Positions 1-6,186 of a stretch of 8,099 nucleotides of DNA are shown here, in pieces. The notes under the pieces are model-generated. The model was given only the letters and a program-made list of their open reading frames with translations, searched no databases and was not told the DNA's origin. A program made the translations under genes and the position numbers. This DNA is from Clostridiales bacterium (GTDB taxonomy: Bacteria > Bacillota > Clostridia > Oscillospirales > CAG-272), in contig DXYE01000116.1 of the NCBI GenBank assembly GCA_019415985.1, positions 1-8,099 on the forward strand, given 5' to 3'. The first letter of the stretch is position 1, and each line of letters begins with the position of its first letter.

Positions 1-84
1 ACATTAAGTATCGTATCATATATTTATGAATAATGTGTTGACAAAAGACAATTAGATCAACTTTTTTATTATATATCATACTTT

Positions 85-252
85 TCAATAAAAAAACGGG
101 TTAAGCTGACCCGGATGCTCCATAAATGATAAAAACTCATTTGTCCGCAAAATATCTTTATTTATACAAATACCATTTTTCTTTTTCGCATACTTTTCAT
201 CATGCAGATCCAGCTTATTTGTTAAAATCTCATGCAAATTAGCGATAAACAA
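85..252 (-). other. AT-rich open frame, possible gene debris
   Basis: A minus-strand frame is open from TTG 252 to TGA 85 (55 codons), with a protein-like composition that includes EFLSFMEHPGQLNPFF. Adding one base to the T-run at 90-96 would keep it open to the window edge, about 83 codons in all. There is no ribosome site and I recognise no family. AT-rich sequence makes chance open frames common, so this is a weak suggestion only. The rest of 1-324 shows nothing else beyond the two hairpins. Confidence 0.2.
86..113 (-). terminator. Rho-independent terminator candidate, minus strand
   Basis: On the minus strand a CGGGT (113-109) / ACCCG (101-97) stem with a 7-base loop is followed at once by seven T residues. 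This is the only hairpin behind the surface-protein gene with a proper T-run. It lies about 210 bases past the restored stop codon. It may be the real end of that transcript, or may belong to debris in between. Confidence 0.55.
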
Positions 253-275
253 TTACAGCCGCACAATTGAAATCA

Positions 276-303
276 GCCCGTGCAGGTTTAAATCCGCACG
301 GGC
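276..303 (-). terminator. GC-rich hairpin just behind the surface-protein gene
   Basis: GCCCGTGC (276-283) pairs perfectly with GCACGGGC (296-303), and GG/CC can extend the stem past one bulged A. It begins 22 bases past the restored TAA, where a transcription terminator is expected. The sequence after it on the minus strand (TGATTTCAATT) is only mildly T-rich, so intrinsic termination would be weak. Confidence 0.5.
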
Positions 304-324
304 CGACAAGATAACAAACGCTTT

Positions 325-516
325 TTATGATGAATAGGGAACAACGGTAATTTCTCGATTTACATAATCGTCCAACTCTTGAATTTGCTTCTCCAGTTGA
401 CTGCCCTTAGGACTATAGATTGTCAGCGGCGTCCCCCATGAACTGTAGAAAGTATAATTCATACAGCGTGCATCGATATTCGGTATGGTAATGCTTTCAA
501 GAGAATAACAGTTTGC
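325..516 (-). pseudogene. Displaced C-terminal end of the surface-protein gene (after a -1 frameshift)
   Basis: Reading the minus strand in the alternative frame from position 516 gives 63 residues ending at TAA 325-327. They begin ANCYSLESITIPN and end EITVVPYSS. This continues the BspA-type repeat exactly where the upstream frame reaches SAQA. One missing T in a GCATT(T)GCA context, around 517-518, explains the switch. The restored protein would be about 947 residues. The displaced frame has no start codon or ribosome site of its own, so it is not a separate gene. A sequencing or assembly error is an equally possible cause. Confidence 0.85.
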
Positions 517-3167
517 AATGCTTGTGCAGATAGCAATTCTACGCTTTCAGGCACAGTATAGACTTTACTCTGAAGGGCAAGCGGATAATTATAAAGCGTT
601 GTCTGCTGTTTATCGAACAGCACGCCGCCTGCCGAGCTGTATTGCGAATTCTTTTCTGATACAACAAATCCTGTACAGCCATATAAATAGGAGAACGCAT
701 AAGTTCCGATGTTTTCCGCCGTAGAAGGGATAAACACCTTACCGTTGCAACGGAGAGACTGGAAAGCCTCAGCGCCGATCTGTTTGATTCCTTCCGAAAC
801 TACGATACTCGAAAAATTGATCACACAGCCGGAAAATGCTTTATCTGCTATCGCCGTTACCGGGAAGGCCGTACCGCCGGATTCCACCCGCGCCGGGATA
901 CGCAGAACCTTATCGTTTCCGGAATACCCTGTTATAACCGCCTCTCCGTTTTCTATATCAAACTGAAACCTGTTTTTATTTTCCAATACCCGAACTGTAC
1001 ACGTTGCCGTCAGTCCCCCCTCCGCTGTTACCGTAAGCTCCGCTTCGCCCGTTTTTTTCGCTGTAACCGTGCCTCTGGAGTCGACCGTTATAATACTGGT
1101 GTCAGAAGAAGCAAAGGAAAGCTCCAGCGTCTTTGCATTGCTCGGCAATACGCTGACCGGAAGCGTTACGGCTTCTCCCTGATAAATTTCCGCTATATTT
1201 TCGGAAAATGACAGCAATACGGCGTCAAAGGTTTTTGAAGCATCCGCCGTCTGATTTCTCAGCACAAACGCATCATAATAATTCCACAAAAGGGTAGCAG
1301 CTTCCGCGCGGGAAGATTCCGCCTTAGGATCCGCAAGATTGCCCGGCTTGCCATTAAGAATGGCCGCCATCTGACAAACGGTGACGGAGGCTCTGGCCCA
1401 ACTGCTGATTTCATCATCATCCTCAAACAGGTTCTTTTCACGTGTGGCTGCAATATCGACGTTCTGCGCCGCAGCATACCGAATCAGCAATGTGCACATT
1501 TGTTCTCTTGTGACAATCTGTTCAGGGCTGAAGGTGGTATCGGTGGTTCCGTATACCAACCCGTTTTCAACCGCCCAAGCTACCGCGTCCGAATACCATG
1601 AATCCTTCGGCACATCGCTGAATTTATCTGTCGTCATACCGGAAAAGTCCTCCCCGGACATTCTGGCCAGCACAGTCGTAAACATGGCTCGTGTCATTGT
1701 GACATCCGGTTCAAAGGTAGTATCCGACGTGCCTAGGATCAGCTTATATTGATAAGCAGACTGGACATAGGGGGCGTACCAGTGGTTGGCATATACGTCA
1801 CGGAATGGATTGCGCAGCCCTTCCTCCAGATAAGCAACCGTTATCTCGCAGCTCGCCTGTTTGCCTCCATCCTGTGCTGTCGCCGTAATGACGGCTCTGC
1901 CTTCGCCAACTGCAAAGACCTGTCCCTTTTCGTTTACAATGGCTGTTTGGGGATTGTCGGAGGACCAGACAACGGTCTTATCCGCGGCTGAGGACGGTGC
2001 AATCTCGGCTTCCAGTTCGATGACGTCTCCAATGTTTGCACTGAACTGTGTTAAATTGAGCGCAATCTCTGACACGGTATTTTCTGTCGCCGATGGATCA
2101 TTCGCGTCAAAAAAATTGACCGTATAGGAGAGATAAGCCTCGCTTCCATCCTTTTTTTCCAGACCTGTCACAGTAACCGTATACAAGCCCTTATATGTAT
2201 CTGCGCCAACCTGATTGCTACCTATATTGAAAATGATACAATTATTGACACCATAATTGCTGTTTTCCACTTGAAAATACGCTTCTGCTGCATCCGGTTT
2301 TTCCGTATTGTCTGCAGCCGTTCTCTTCCAGGTCTTTCCATCAGACTGTCTGACAATCGTCACCTCCACCCTGTCCGCCGATGGCTTTGCGAAAATTTCC
2401 GGATTCAGGGACACCGACCAGGAGACATCCGTATCCAAAATATTGCTCGGAAAGTTGCCGGAGGCCGGCCATGAAAGAAAATCGTATTCCGGCGCGCTGC
2501 CGCTCCGGTCAAATACCTGTGTAACGGCATATGAGGTACCGCTTGTACTGTTGGCCTTTCCAAAGCCCACATTGAGCAGCACCGGGTTCATCAGCCAACG
2601 GCGATGTCCAAGCGTTTTCATATTTTCCGCGCTGGTGTCGTCCATACAGCCGCTGATTGCGTTAATAAGGGACATCGTATCGCTGTAGCCTCGCGCCATA
2701 GATATGTTGCTGGAGGTTGTGGAGGCATATCCCTTATCATAAAACGCCTTATCCATATCGGAAGGCTGGGTGGGATAATGTGTCAGCGTATCGTTTGCTG
2801 CTAAAAGGGTTGCACCGTACTGTGCCTGTACATTCAGCTCCTCATCCATTTCCACAAGGGGAAGACCAGCGACATATCTGTAAAAATTAAGATAAGACTC
2901 TGCGCTTTCCAGATAGGATTCGGCCAGCTTGCCTGTGTTGTACGGATTTTTGACAGATGGTTCGCTGTCAAAAACCTTTTCTGAGGTCTTCAGGGCCTTA
3001 TACATTTCCGCAATTTCCGCTTGGCTTCTGAACGCGGCATCCTTCCCTCCGCTGACCGAATAGACAGACGCGGCCGGTGCGTTCACAGCGGATGCTCTCA
3101 GGGAAAGCTGAGGCGCTGCGCCGAAAATCATACACACAGCCAGTAAAAAACACACAGTTTTTTTCAT
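459..3167 (-). CDS. Secreted CAP / Ig-like / S-layer-homology / leucine-rich-repeat surface protein, C-terminus frameshifted
   Basis: The 902-residue product starts with a signal peptide (MKK, hydrophobic core about 5-18, likely cleavage after the ASA at 25-27). A CAP/SCP-like domain follows (about 85-230, with H130 in LTHYP and H188 in GHRRWL), then a group 2 bacterial Ig-like domain (about 365-445). Three S-layer-homology repeats follow (about 453-502, 516-566 and 580-632, each with a TRA/TRE/SRAE-type motif), then a second Ig-like domain (648-728) and BspA-type leucine-rich repeats (about 735 onward). By family knowledge, SLH repeats anchor proteins to cell-wall polymers and the other modules are extracellular; what the CAP domain does here is unknown. 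ATG 3167 is the first usable start, because an in-frame TGA lies 12 bases upstream. The nearest Shine-Dalgarno-like run (AAAGGA) is about 16 bases away, so the start site looks weak. Residues from 884 on are out of frame. Domain calls are firm; the role is inferred. Confidence 0.93.
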   Translation of the reverse strand: MKKTVCFLLAVCMIFGAAPQLSLRASAVNAPAASVYSVSGGKDAAFRSQAEIAEMYKALKTSEKVFDSEPSVKNPYNTGKLAESYLESAESYLNFYRYVAGLPLVEMDEELNVQAQYGATLLAANDTLTHYPTQPSDMDKAFYDKGYASTTSSNISMARGYSDTMSLINAISGCMDDTSAENMKTLGHRRWLMNPVLLNVGFGKANSTSGTSYAVTQVFDRSGSAPEYDFLSWPASGNFPSNILDTDVSWSVSLNPEIFAKPSADRVEVTIVRQSDGKTWKRTAADNTEKPDAAEAYFQVENSNYGVNNCIIFNIGSNQVGADTYKGLYTVTVTGLEKKDGSEAYLSYTVNFFDANDPSATENTVSEIALNLTQFSANIGDVIELEAEIAPSSAADKTVVWSSDNPQTAIVNEKGQVFAVGEGRAVITATAQDGGKQASCEITVAYLEEGLRNPFRDVYANHWYAPYVQSAYQYKLILGTSDTTFEPDVTMTRAMFTTVLARMSGEDFSGMTTDKFSDVPKDSWYSDAVAWAVENGLVYGTTDTTFSPEQIVTREQMCTLLIRYAAAQNVDIAATREKNLFEDDDEISSWARASVTVCQMAAILNGKPGNLADPKAESSRAEAATLLWNYYDAFVLRNQTADASKTFDAVLLSFSENIAEIYQGEAVTLPVSVLPSNAKTLELSFASSDTSIITVDSRGTVTAKKTGEAELTVTAEGGLTATCTVRVLENKNRFQFDIENGEAVITGYSGNDKVLRIPARVESGGTAFPVTAIADKAFSGCVINFSSIVVSEGIKQIGAEAFQSLRCNGKVFIPSTAENIGTYAFSYLYGCTGFVVSEKNSQYSSAGGVLFDKQQTTLYNYPLALQSKVYTVPESVELLSAQALQTVILLKALPYRISMHAV

Positions 3168-3197
3168 GTTGTTTCTTCACAATCCTTTCCTTGTACC

Positions 3198-3516
3198 GAC
3201 GTATGGACAAGAAACAGAGATGGACTCATCTCAAAAGGCAGTCGCCAATTTTCGGCCCTATTTCCGTGTTGCATACGTCTGATTTTACTTCTTACAAAAA
3301 CATGGTTGCGGCAAAGAGTCCGCAACCTGAAAATACTCCGATGCTTCATTTATTCTGCTCAGTCCGAAAAACAGTCACCACTAAACAGAGCGGAAATACT
3401 CACCGAGGTCGACCAACATGGCATCTAATTCCGATAAACTTCAGGACAGGACGCTCTTCTGCTCACATGCCAAAAGTTCATTTCACTCTATTTTAAATGT
3501 GAAGTGTTTTCCATCT
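3198..3516 (-). ncRNA. Long structured 5' leader or independent small RNA upstream of the surface-protein gene
   Basis: Between the predicted transcription start and the gene, the minus strand holds several pairings. TTCAC/GTGAA makes an early hairpin (3503-3482). TGGCAT (3472-3467) can pair with an ATGCCA around 3424-3418. AGAGCG (about 3455) can pair with CGCTCT (about 3392). A strong terminator-like hairpin lies at 3327-3304. After it, GACGTATG (3279-3272) pairs with CATACGTC (3205-3198), enclosing a GAGATG/CATCTC hairpin (3232-3217). I compared it from memory with common riboswitch signatures (SAM, TPP, FMN, lysine, glycine, cobalamin, cyclic-di-GMP, T-box) and could not match any. Either attenuation of the surface gene or a free RNA of about 220 bases would fit. 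Confidence 0.5.
3293..3327 (-). terminator. Terminator-like hairpin inside the leader
   Basis: On the minus strand GGTTGCGG (3327-3320) pairs with CCGCAACC (3311-3304) around an 8-base loop, followed by ATGTTTTTG. It sits about 190 bases after the predicted transcription start and about 125 before the gene. That is the position of a transcription attenuator or of a small-RNA 3' end. The three bases between stem and T-run make it less than ideal. Confidence 0.6.
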
Positions 3517-3522
3517 AATTGT

Positions 3523-3552
3523 ATTATAACAACATTTATCCTGCTTTGTCAA
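3523..3552 (-). promoter_or_regulatory. Sigma-A promoter for the surface-protein gene
   Basis: The minus strand carries TTGACA (3552-3547), an 18-base spacer and TATAAT (3528-3523). Both boxes match the consensus exactly. Transcription should begin near 3516, giving an untranslated leader of about 350 bases before ATG 3167. Confidence 0.8.
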
Positions 3553-3641
3553 GCATTCTGCCAAATATTTCACATTGAGACAAAATCAGCGGCGCAAGGA
3601 GTGACGTTGTTGTATAATCTCATAAAAATGCCGACAGATTC

Positions 3642-3670
3642 TTGCAGTATCCGCGGATTTATGCTATAAT
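3642..3670 (+). promoter_or_regulatory. Plus-strand promoter with extended -10 element
   Basis: TTGCAG (3642-3647), a 17-base spacer and TATAAT (3665-3670), preceded by TGC (extended -10). The -10 box lies inside an inverted repeat, TATGCT (3660-3665) / AGCATA (3672-3677), which suggests repressor control. The first recognisable gene downstream is the CPBP protease, about 410 bases away. Confidence 0.6.
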
Positions 3671-3686
3671 GAGCATAGCGAATTCA

Positions 3687-3726
3687 AGCATATGTTTCCG
3701 TAAACAATTGATCCGAAACATATGCT
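3687..3726 (+). repeat. Perfect 12-bp inverted repeat with 16-base loop
   Basis: AGCATATGTTTC (3687-3698) is the exact reverse complement of GAAACATATGCT (3715-3726). It begins 17 bases after the -10 box of the promoter above, and its right arm runs into a second TGCTATAAT (3723-3731). With no T-run after it, it is better read as an operator or a messenger-end structure than as a terminator. Confidence 0.65.
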
Positions 3727-3731
3727 ATAAT

Positions 3732-4084
3732 ATCTTTTGTCTAAATCATTGTTGACTTACATTACACAAAGCTTCCTGTACGTCCTCCATGGTTGTCGTT
3801 TTTCTGGCTTTCGCATGCGAAGCCGCTGAATCTGTACCCATCCCTTGCCGAAACCGTGATAGACTGGCCGCCGCGCGGTTTTGTATTTAAGCCTATACAC
3901 AGATGTCTTTGTTTTGCGCCAAACCAGAAGCCGTGTGTTCACGCTCTTGGCCTATATTCTCCTGTATGCAGAAGGTTTAAATGTATCTGATTTCAGTCGT
4001 TTTTAAATCCGGGACTGGATAAACAAACGGTTTTGAGCATAGGATGGAGTAATAAAGTCGGTCAACGGCTGTTTGGAGGTACAG
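3732..4084. other. Non-coding stretch before the CPBP protease gene, with doubtful coding fragments
   Basis: No gene with a start site is convincing here. Two minus-strand frames are open over the same stretch (about 3750-3942). One contains QSITVSARDGYRFSGF, which has the look of an extracellular repeat domain; the other contains VYHGFGKGWVQIQRL. Neither has a plausible ribosome site, so decayed coding sequence is possible but unproven. TGAGCATAG at 4034-4042 repeats the sequence at 3670-3678 next to the upstream promoter. No clear promoter immediately before the protease gene was seen. Confidence 0.35.
4075..4079 (+). promoter_or_regulatory. Ribosome binding site that fixes the CPBP protease start
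   Basis: GGAGG lies five bases before ATG 4085. The in-frame TTG at 4073 overlaps this site and so is unlikely to be the start. Confidence 0.75.
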
Positions 4085-5020
4085 ATGTCGGAAGCTCAGG
4101 GATCACTCCTCATACAAAATGCTAGACTGCAGAGTTCCGGTCACCGTCTCTGGCTGGAATGCCTCATCTTTTTGTTTCTGTTTCTTTTAAGCAGTCTCCT
4201 GCAAAATCTTTTGATTGCAACCAGTCGTCACATGCTGCCTTTTGTGCTGTCCCTTGCAGGCAGTGGCTCAGCGGATATTCCGCATGCACGTTCCAACGCT
4301 TATTTTTTTATTCTGCTGTTTTCCTCCGCGGTTTTCATTGCCATACCCCTGCTGTATTGCCGCGTAGCTGAGCGAAGAACTTTCGCAAGCATGGGCTTTC
4401 ACCGACACCATATCGCGCGTGAATACGCCCTCGGCTTTTTGACCGGCGCCTTGATGTTTGCGGCTGCTGTTTTTCTGAATTTCCTGTTCGGCGCGGCTCG
4501 CTGGGCGGAAAATACCATTCCCTGCTCTTTTCCTATACTCGGAATCTATTTGACCGGCTATATCGTTCAGGGCATGAGCGAAGAGGTGCTTTGCCGCGGC
4601 TATTTTATGATATCGGCGGCGCGGCGCTCTTCTGCCGCGGCAGCCGTTCTGGCCAATTCACTGGTCTTTGCCCTTCTCCACATCCAAAACAACGGAATCG
4701 CTCTGCTGCCCCTCATGAACCTGACGTTGTTTGGTCTATTCATTTCTTTATGGGTTTTGTGGCGCGGCAGCATATGGAGTGCCGCGGCTCTTCATACTGC
4801 CTGGAACTTTGTGCAGGGAAATATCTTCGGAATTCGAGTGAGCGGTCTTCCGGTGACAGACTCTGTCCGGCAGGTTTCGCTTGAGGAAACCAAAGGATTC
4901 ATCAACGGCGGTGACTTCGGTTTGGAAGGCGGTGTCTGTGTAACAGCGGTTCTCCTATACGCCCTTCTTTCAATGCTCATACTGCTTCGGGTGCAAAAGA
5001 AACACGGAAGAAAAATTTGA
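4085..5020 (+). CDS. CPBP-family intramembrane metalloprotease (CAAX/Abi type)
   Basis: A 311-residue, strongly hydrophobic protein with about eight likely membrane segments (for example near 22-44, 72-92, 113-135, 187-200, 206-226 and 285-302). The family's conserved motifs are present in order: EEVLCRGY with E166, E167 and R171; FALLH with H199; and HTAWN with H237 and N241. These are the expected metal-binding and catalytic positions of the CPBP (CAAX protease/bacteriocin-processing) family, PF02517. Members cleave membrane or prenylated substrates in eukaryotes; in bacteria some process or give immunity to peptides, and most have no known substrate. No bacteriocin or peptide gene is visible beside it, so its substrate cannot be inferred. 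The TTG 12 bases earlier would add four residues but lies in the ribosome site. Family confidence is high; the role is open. Confidence 0.92.
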   Translation: MSEAQGSLLIQNARLQSSGHRLWLECLIFLFLFLLSSLLQNLLIATSRHMLPFVLSLAGSGSADIPHARSNAYFFILLFSSAVFIAIPLLYCRVAERRTFASMGFHRHHIAREYALGFLTGALMFAAAVFLNFLFGAARWAENTIPCSFPILGIYLTGYIVQGMSEEVLCRGYFMISAARRSSAAAAVLANSLVFALLHIQNNGIALLPLMNLTLFGLFISLWVLWRGSIWSAAALHTAWNFVQGNIFGIRVSGLPVTDSVRQVSLEETKGFINGGDFGLEGGVCVTAVLLYALLSMLILLRVQKKHGRKI

Positions 5021-5221
5021 TCTGAGAAGGTCTTTTCATATCAGTCGTGTGCAGACATTGGAATATAGAGATGCCGCTTTTACGCTTAAATTTTGTAAGT
5101 AAACATCAAGGTACCTGTTTGATCATAACCTTACCGAAAAGGAAACCGAGAAAAAGGTTTACCTACAACTACACGCTGCAAAGGCTTTCTGCCGTTAAAA
5201 CGAACAGAAAATTTTTCGTCT

Positions 5222-5258
5222 CTGCTGAATTTGCTGAAAAACTGCTACAATATATATT
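5222..5258 (+). promoter_or_regulatory. Probable mgsA promoter
   Basis: Two overlapping readings are possible. One is TTGCTG (5231-5236), 16 bases, TATATT (5253-5258). The other is CTGCTG (5222-5227), 18 bases, TACAAT (5246-5251) with an extended TGC before the -10. Either would give a leader of roughly 80 bases. Neither is a full consensus match. Confidence 0.4.
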
Positions 5259-5332
5259 TTATATAAATTACTTTTAAGTCCAGGGACGGAGACCTGAATC
5301 AGCCGCAGCAGGAGTCACCGTCGGTGTGGAAA

Positions 5333-5339
5333 AAGGAGG
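5333..5339 (+). promoter_or_regulatory. Ribosome binding site that fixes the mgsA start
   Basis: AAGGAGG, four bases before ATG 5344. The in-frame GTG at 5326 lies upstream of this site and would place the site inside the gene, so ATG 5344 is preferred. Confidence 0.75.
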
Positions 5340-5343
5340 ATTT

Positions 5344-5826
5344 ATGTTTGAAAACGAAACGATAACCATGACCATCGGCAAGCAAAAAAACATCGCCCTG
5401 ATAGCCCACGATAATATGAAGAGAGATATGATTGAGTGGTGCAGAGACAATAAACATATTTTGGAAAAGCATTTTCTCTGCGGTACGGGCACTACAGCGA
5501 AAATGATTGCAGACAACACGGGGCTTCCAATTCGCGGATTCAACAGCGGTCCGCTGGGCGGAGACCAGCAGATCGGCGCACGTATTGTAGATGGCAAAAT
5601 TGACCTCGTCATATTCTTTTCCGATCCCTTGTCCGCTCAGCCGCATGATCCCGACGTCAAAGCCCTGCTCAGAATTGCCCAAGTCTATGACATTCCCATA
5701 GCGAATAATAAGGCAACCGCCGATTTCATCATTACCTCCGAATACATGAATACAGAGTATCAGCACAATATCATCAATTTCAAGAAAAGTGTAGACGATC
5801 GTGTTAAATCCTATCACACTGATTGA
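5344..5826 (+). CDS. mgsA: Methylglyoxal synthase
   Basis: A 160-residue cytoplasmic enzyme that converts dihydroxyacetone phosphate to methylglyoxal and inorganic phosphate. This is a bypass of lower glycolysis that relieves sugar-phosphate build-up when phosphate is short. The family's signatures are clear: NIALIAHD (H22, D23), GTGTT (47-51), SGPLGGDQQIGA (68-79, with the catalytic aspartate D74) and DPLSAQPHDPDV (94-105, with H101 and D104). These correspond by alignment to E. coli H19, D20, D71, H98 and D101. Its length is near that of known family members, with about 12 extra N-terminal residues before the beta strand and a C-terminal extension after IANNKATAD. It stands alone, with its own likely promoter and a hairpin behind it; no glyoxalase gene is visible in the window. 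Confidence 0.97.
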   Translation: MFENETITMTIGKQKNIALIAHDNMKRDMIEWCRDNKHILEKHFLCGTGTTAKMIADNTGLPIRGFNSGPLGGDQQIGARIVDGKIDLVIFFSDPLSAQPHDPDVKALLRIAQVYDIPIANNKATADFIITSEYMNTEYQHNIINFKKSVDDRVKSYHTD

Positions 5827-5873
5827 TTTTATTCTTTAGCCGGGATGTAATGACATTTTTCTCCTTATTACAG

Positions 5874-5917
5874 GAAGCGGCAGCGCGGGAAATACAAGCT
5901 CCCCGCGCTGCCGCTTC
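5874..5917 (+). terminator. Perfect 16-bp hairpin behind mgsA
   Basis: GAAGCGGCAGCGCGGG (5874-5889) pairs perfectly with CCCGCGCTGCCGCTTC (5902-5917) around a 12-base loop. It lies about 50 bases past the mgsA stop. Neither side has a T-run, so it may act as a bidirectional barrier or transcript-end stabiliser between mgsA and the oncoming sigG transcript rather than as a classical intrinsic terminator. Confidence 0.6.
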
Positions 5918-6186
5918 TCACTGTTTGGGCAATTCCTTTGGTTAGAACGTACAGATGCTTCTTGAGATCAATCCCCTAATATAAAAGGGTCCGGAACATT
6001 CAGCATATGCGGTGTCAGCTATCCTGAAGGGACGCCATTTGTTGTCATCGTTTAAGGGAAGTGATTTACAATCATTGCTTTGAACTGTCCCCACAGCCAG
6101 CAAACCTTAAAAGTATCTTATCAAAACACGGCAGGCTGAATCTGATTTATCTTGATTTTGAAAGTTCATCTACATTTCATAGCATA
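5918..6186. other. Intergenic region between convergent mgsA and sigG
   Basis: I see no gene here on either strand. No strong terminator for sigG was found, apart from the shared hairpin at 5874-5917. A weak CCC/GGG-ended AT-rich repeat lies near 5972-5987. The YlmC/YmxH-type gene that often follows sigG in Clostridia is not present. Confidence 0.5.

Larger units (their letters stand above)
5021..5343 (+). other. Intergenic region between the CPBP protease gene and mgsA
   Basis: I see no clear terminator after the protease gene. A plus-strand frame is open from GTG 5047 to TAA 5275-5277, but it lacks a ribosome site, has no recognisable motif and runs through the likely mgsA promoter, so I do not call it. 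AT content rises sharply at 5246-5275. A small CACC/GGTG hairpin (5316-5326) sits just before the mgsA ribosome site. Confidence 0.5.

Noticed and set aside
38..72. TTGACA at 38-43 as a plus-strand promoter, and GTTGA/TCAAC plus T-run at 37-67 as a terminator
   Set aside because: No -10 box lies 16-18 bases after the TTGACA, and the 5-bp AT-rich stem is too weak to call.
518..2804. Many plus-strand open frames opposite the surface-protein gene
   Set aside because: They are antisense shadows of a domain-rich minus-strand gene, with no ribosome sites or recognisable motifs.
3198..3516. Assignment of the leader to a known riboswitch (cyclic-di-GMP, cobalamin, glutamine, SAM)
   Set aside because: Short look-alikes such as ACGGAAATAGGG occur, but the full conserved cores and pairings of these classes are not present.
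3418..3669. Plus-strand open frame with ATG 3418 and GAGG nine bases upstream
   Set aside because: It runs through the minus-strand promoter and leader, its product is cysteine- and phenylalanine-rich with no domain, and no promoter serves it.
5047..5277. Plus-strand 76-codon frame before mgsA
   Set aside because: GTG start without a ribosome site, no motif, and it contains the likely mgsA promoter and the AT-rich block.
5274..5817. Two minus-strand frames opposite mgsA
   Set aside because: Shadows of the clear methylglyoxal synthase gene.
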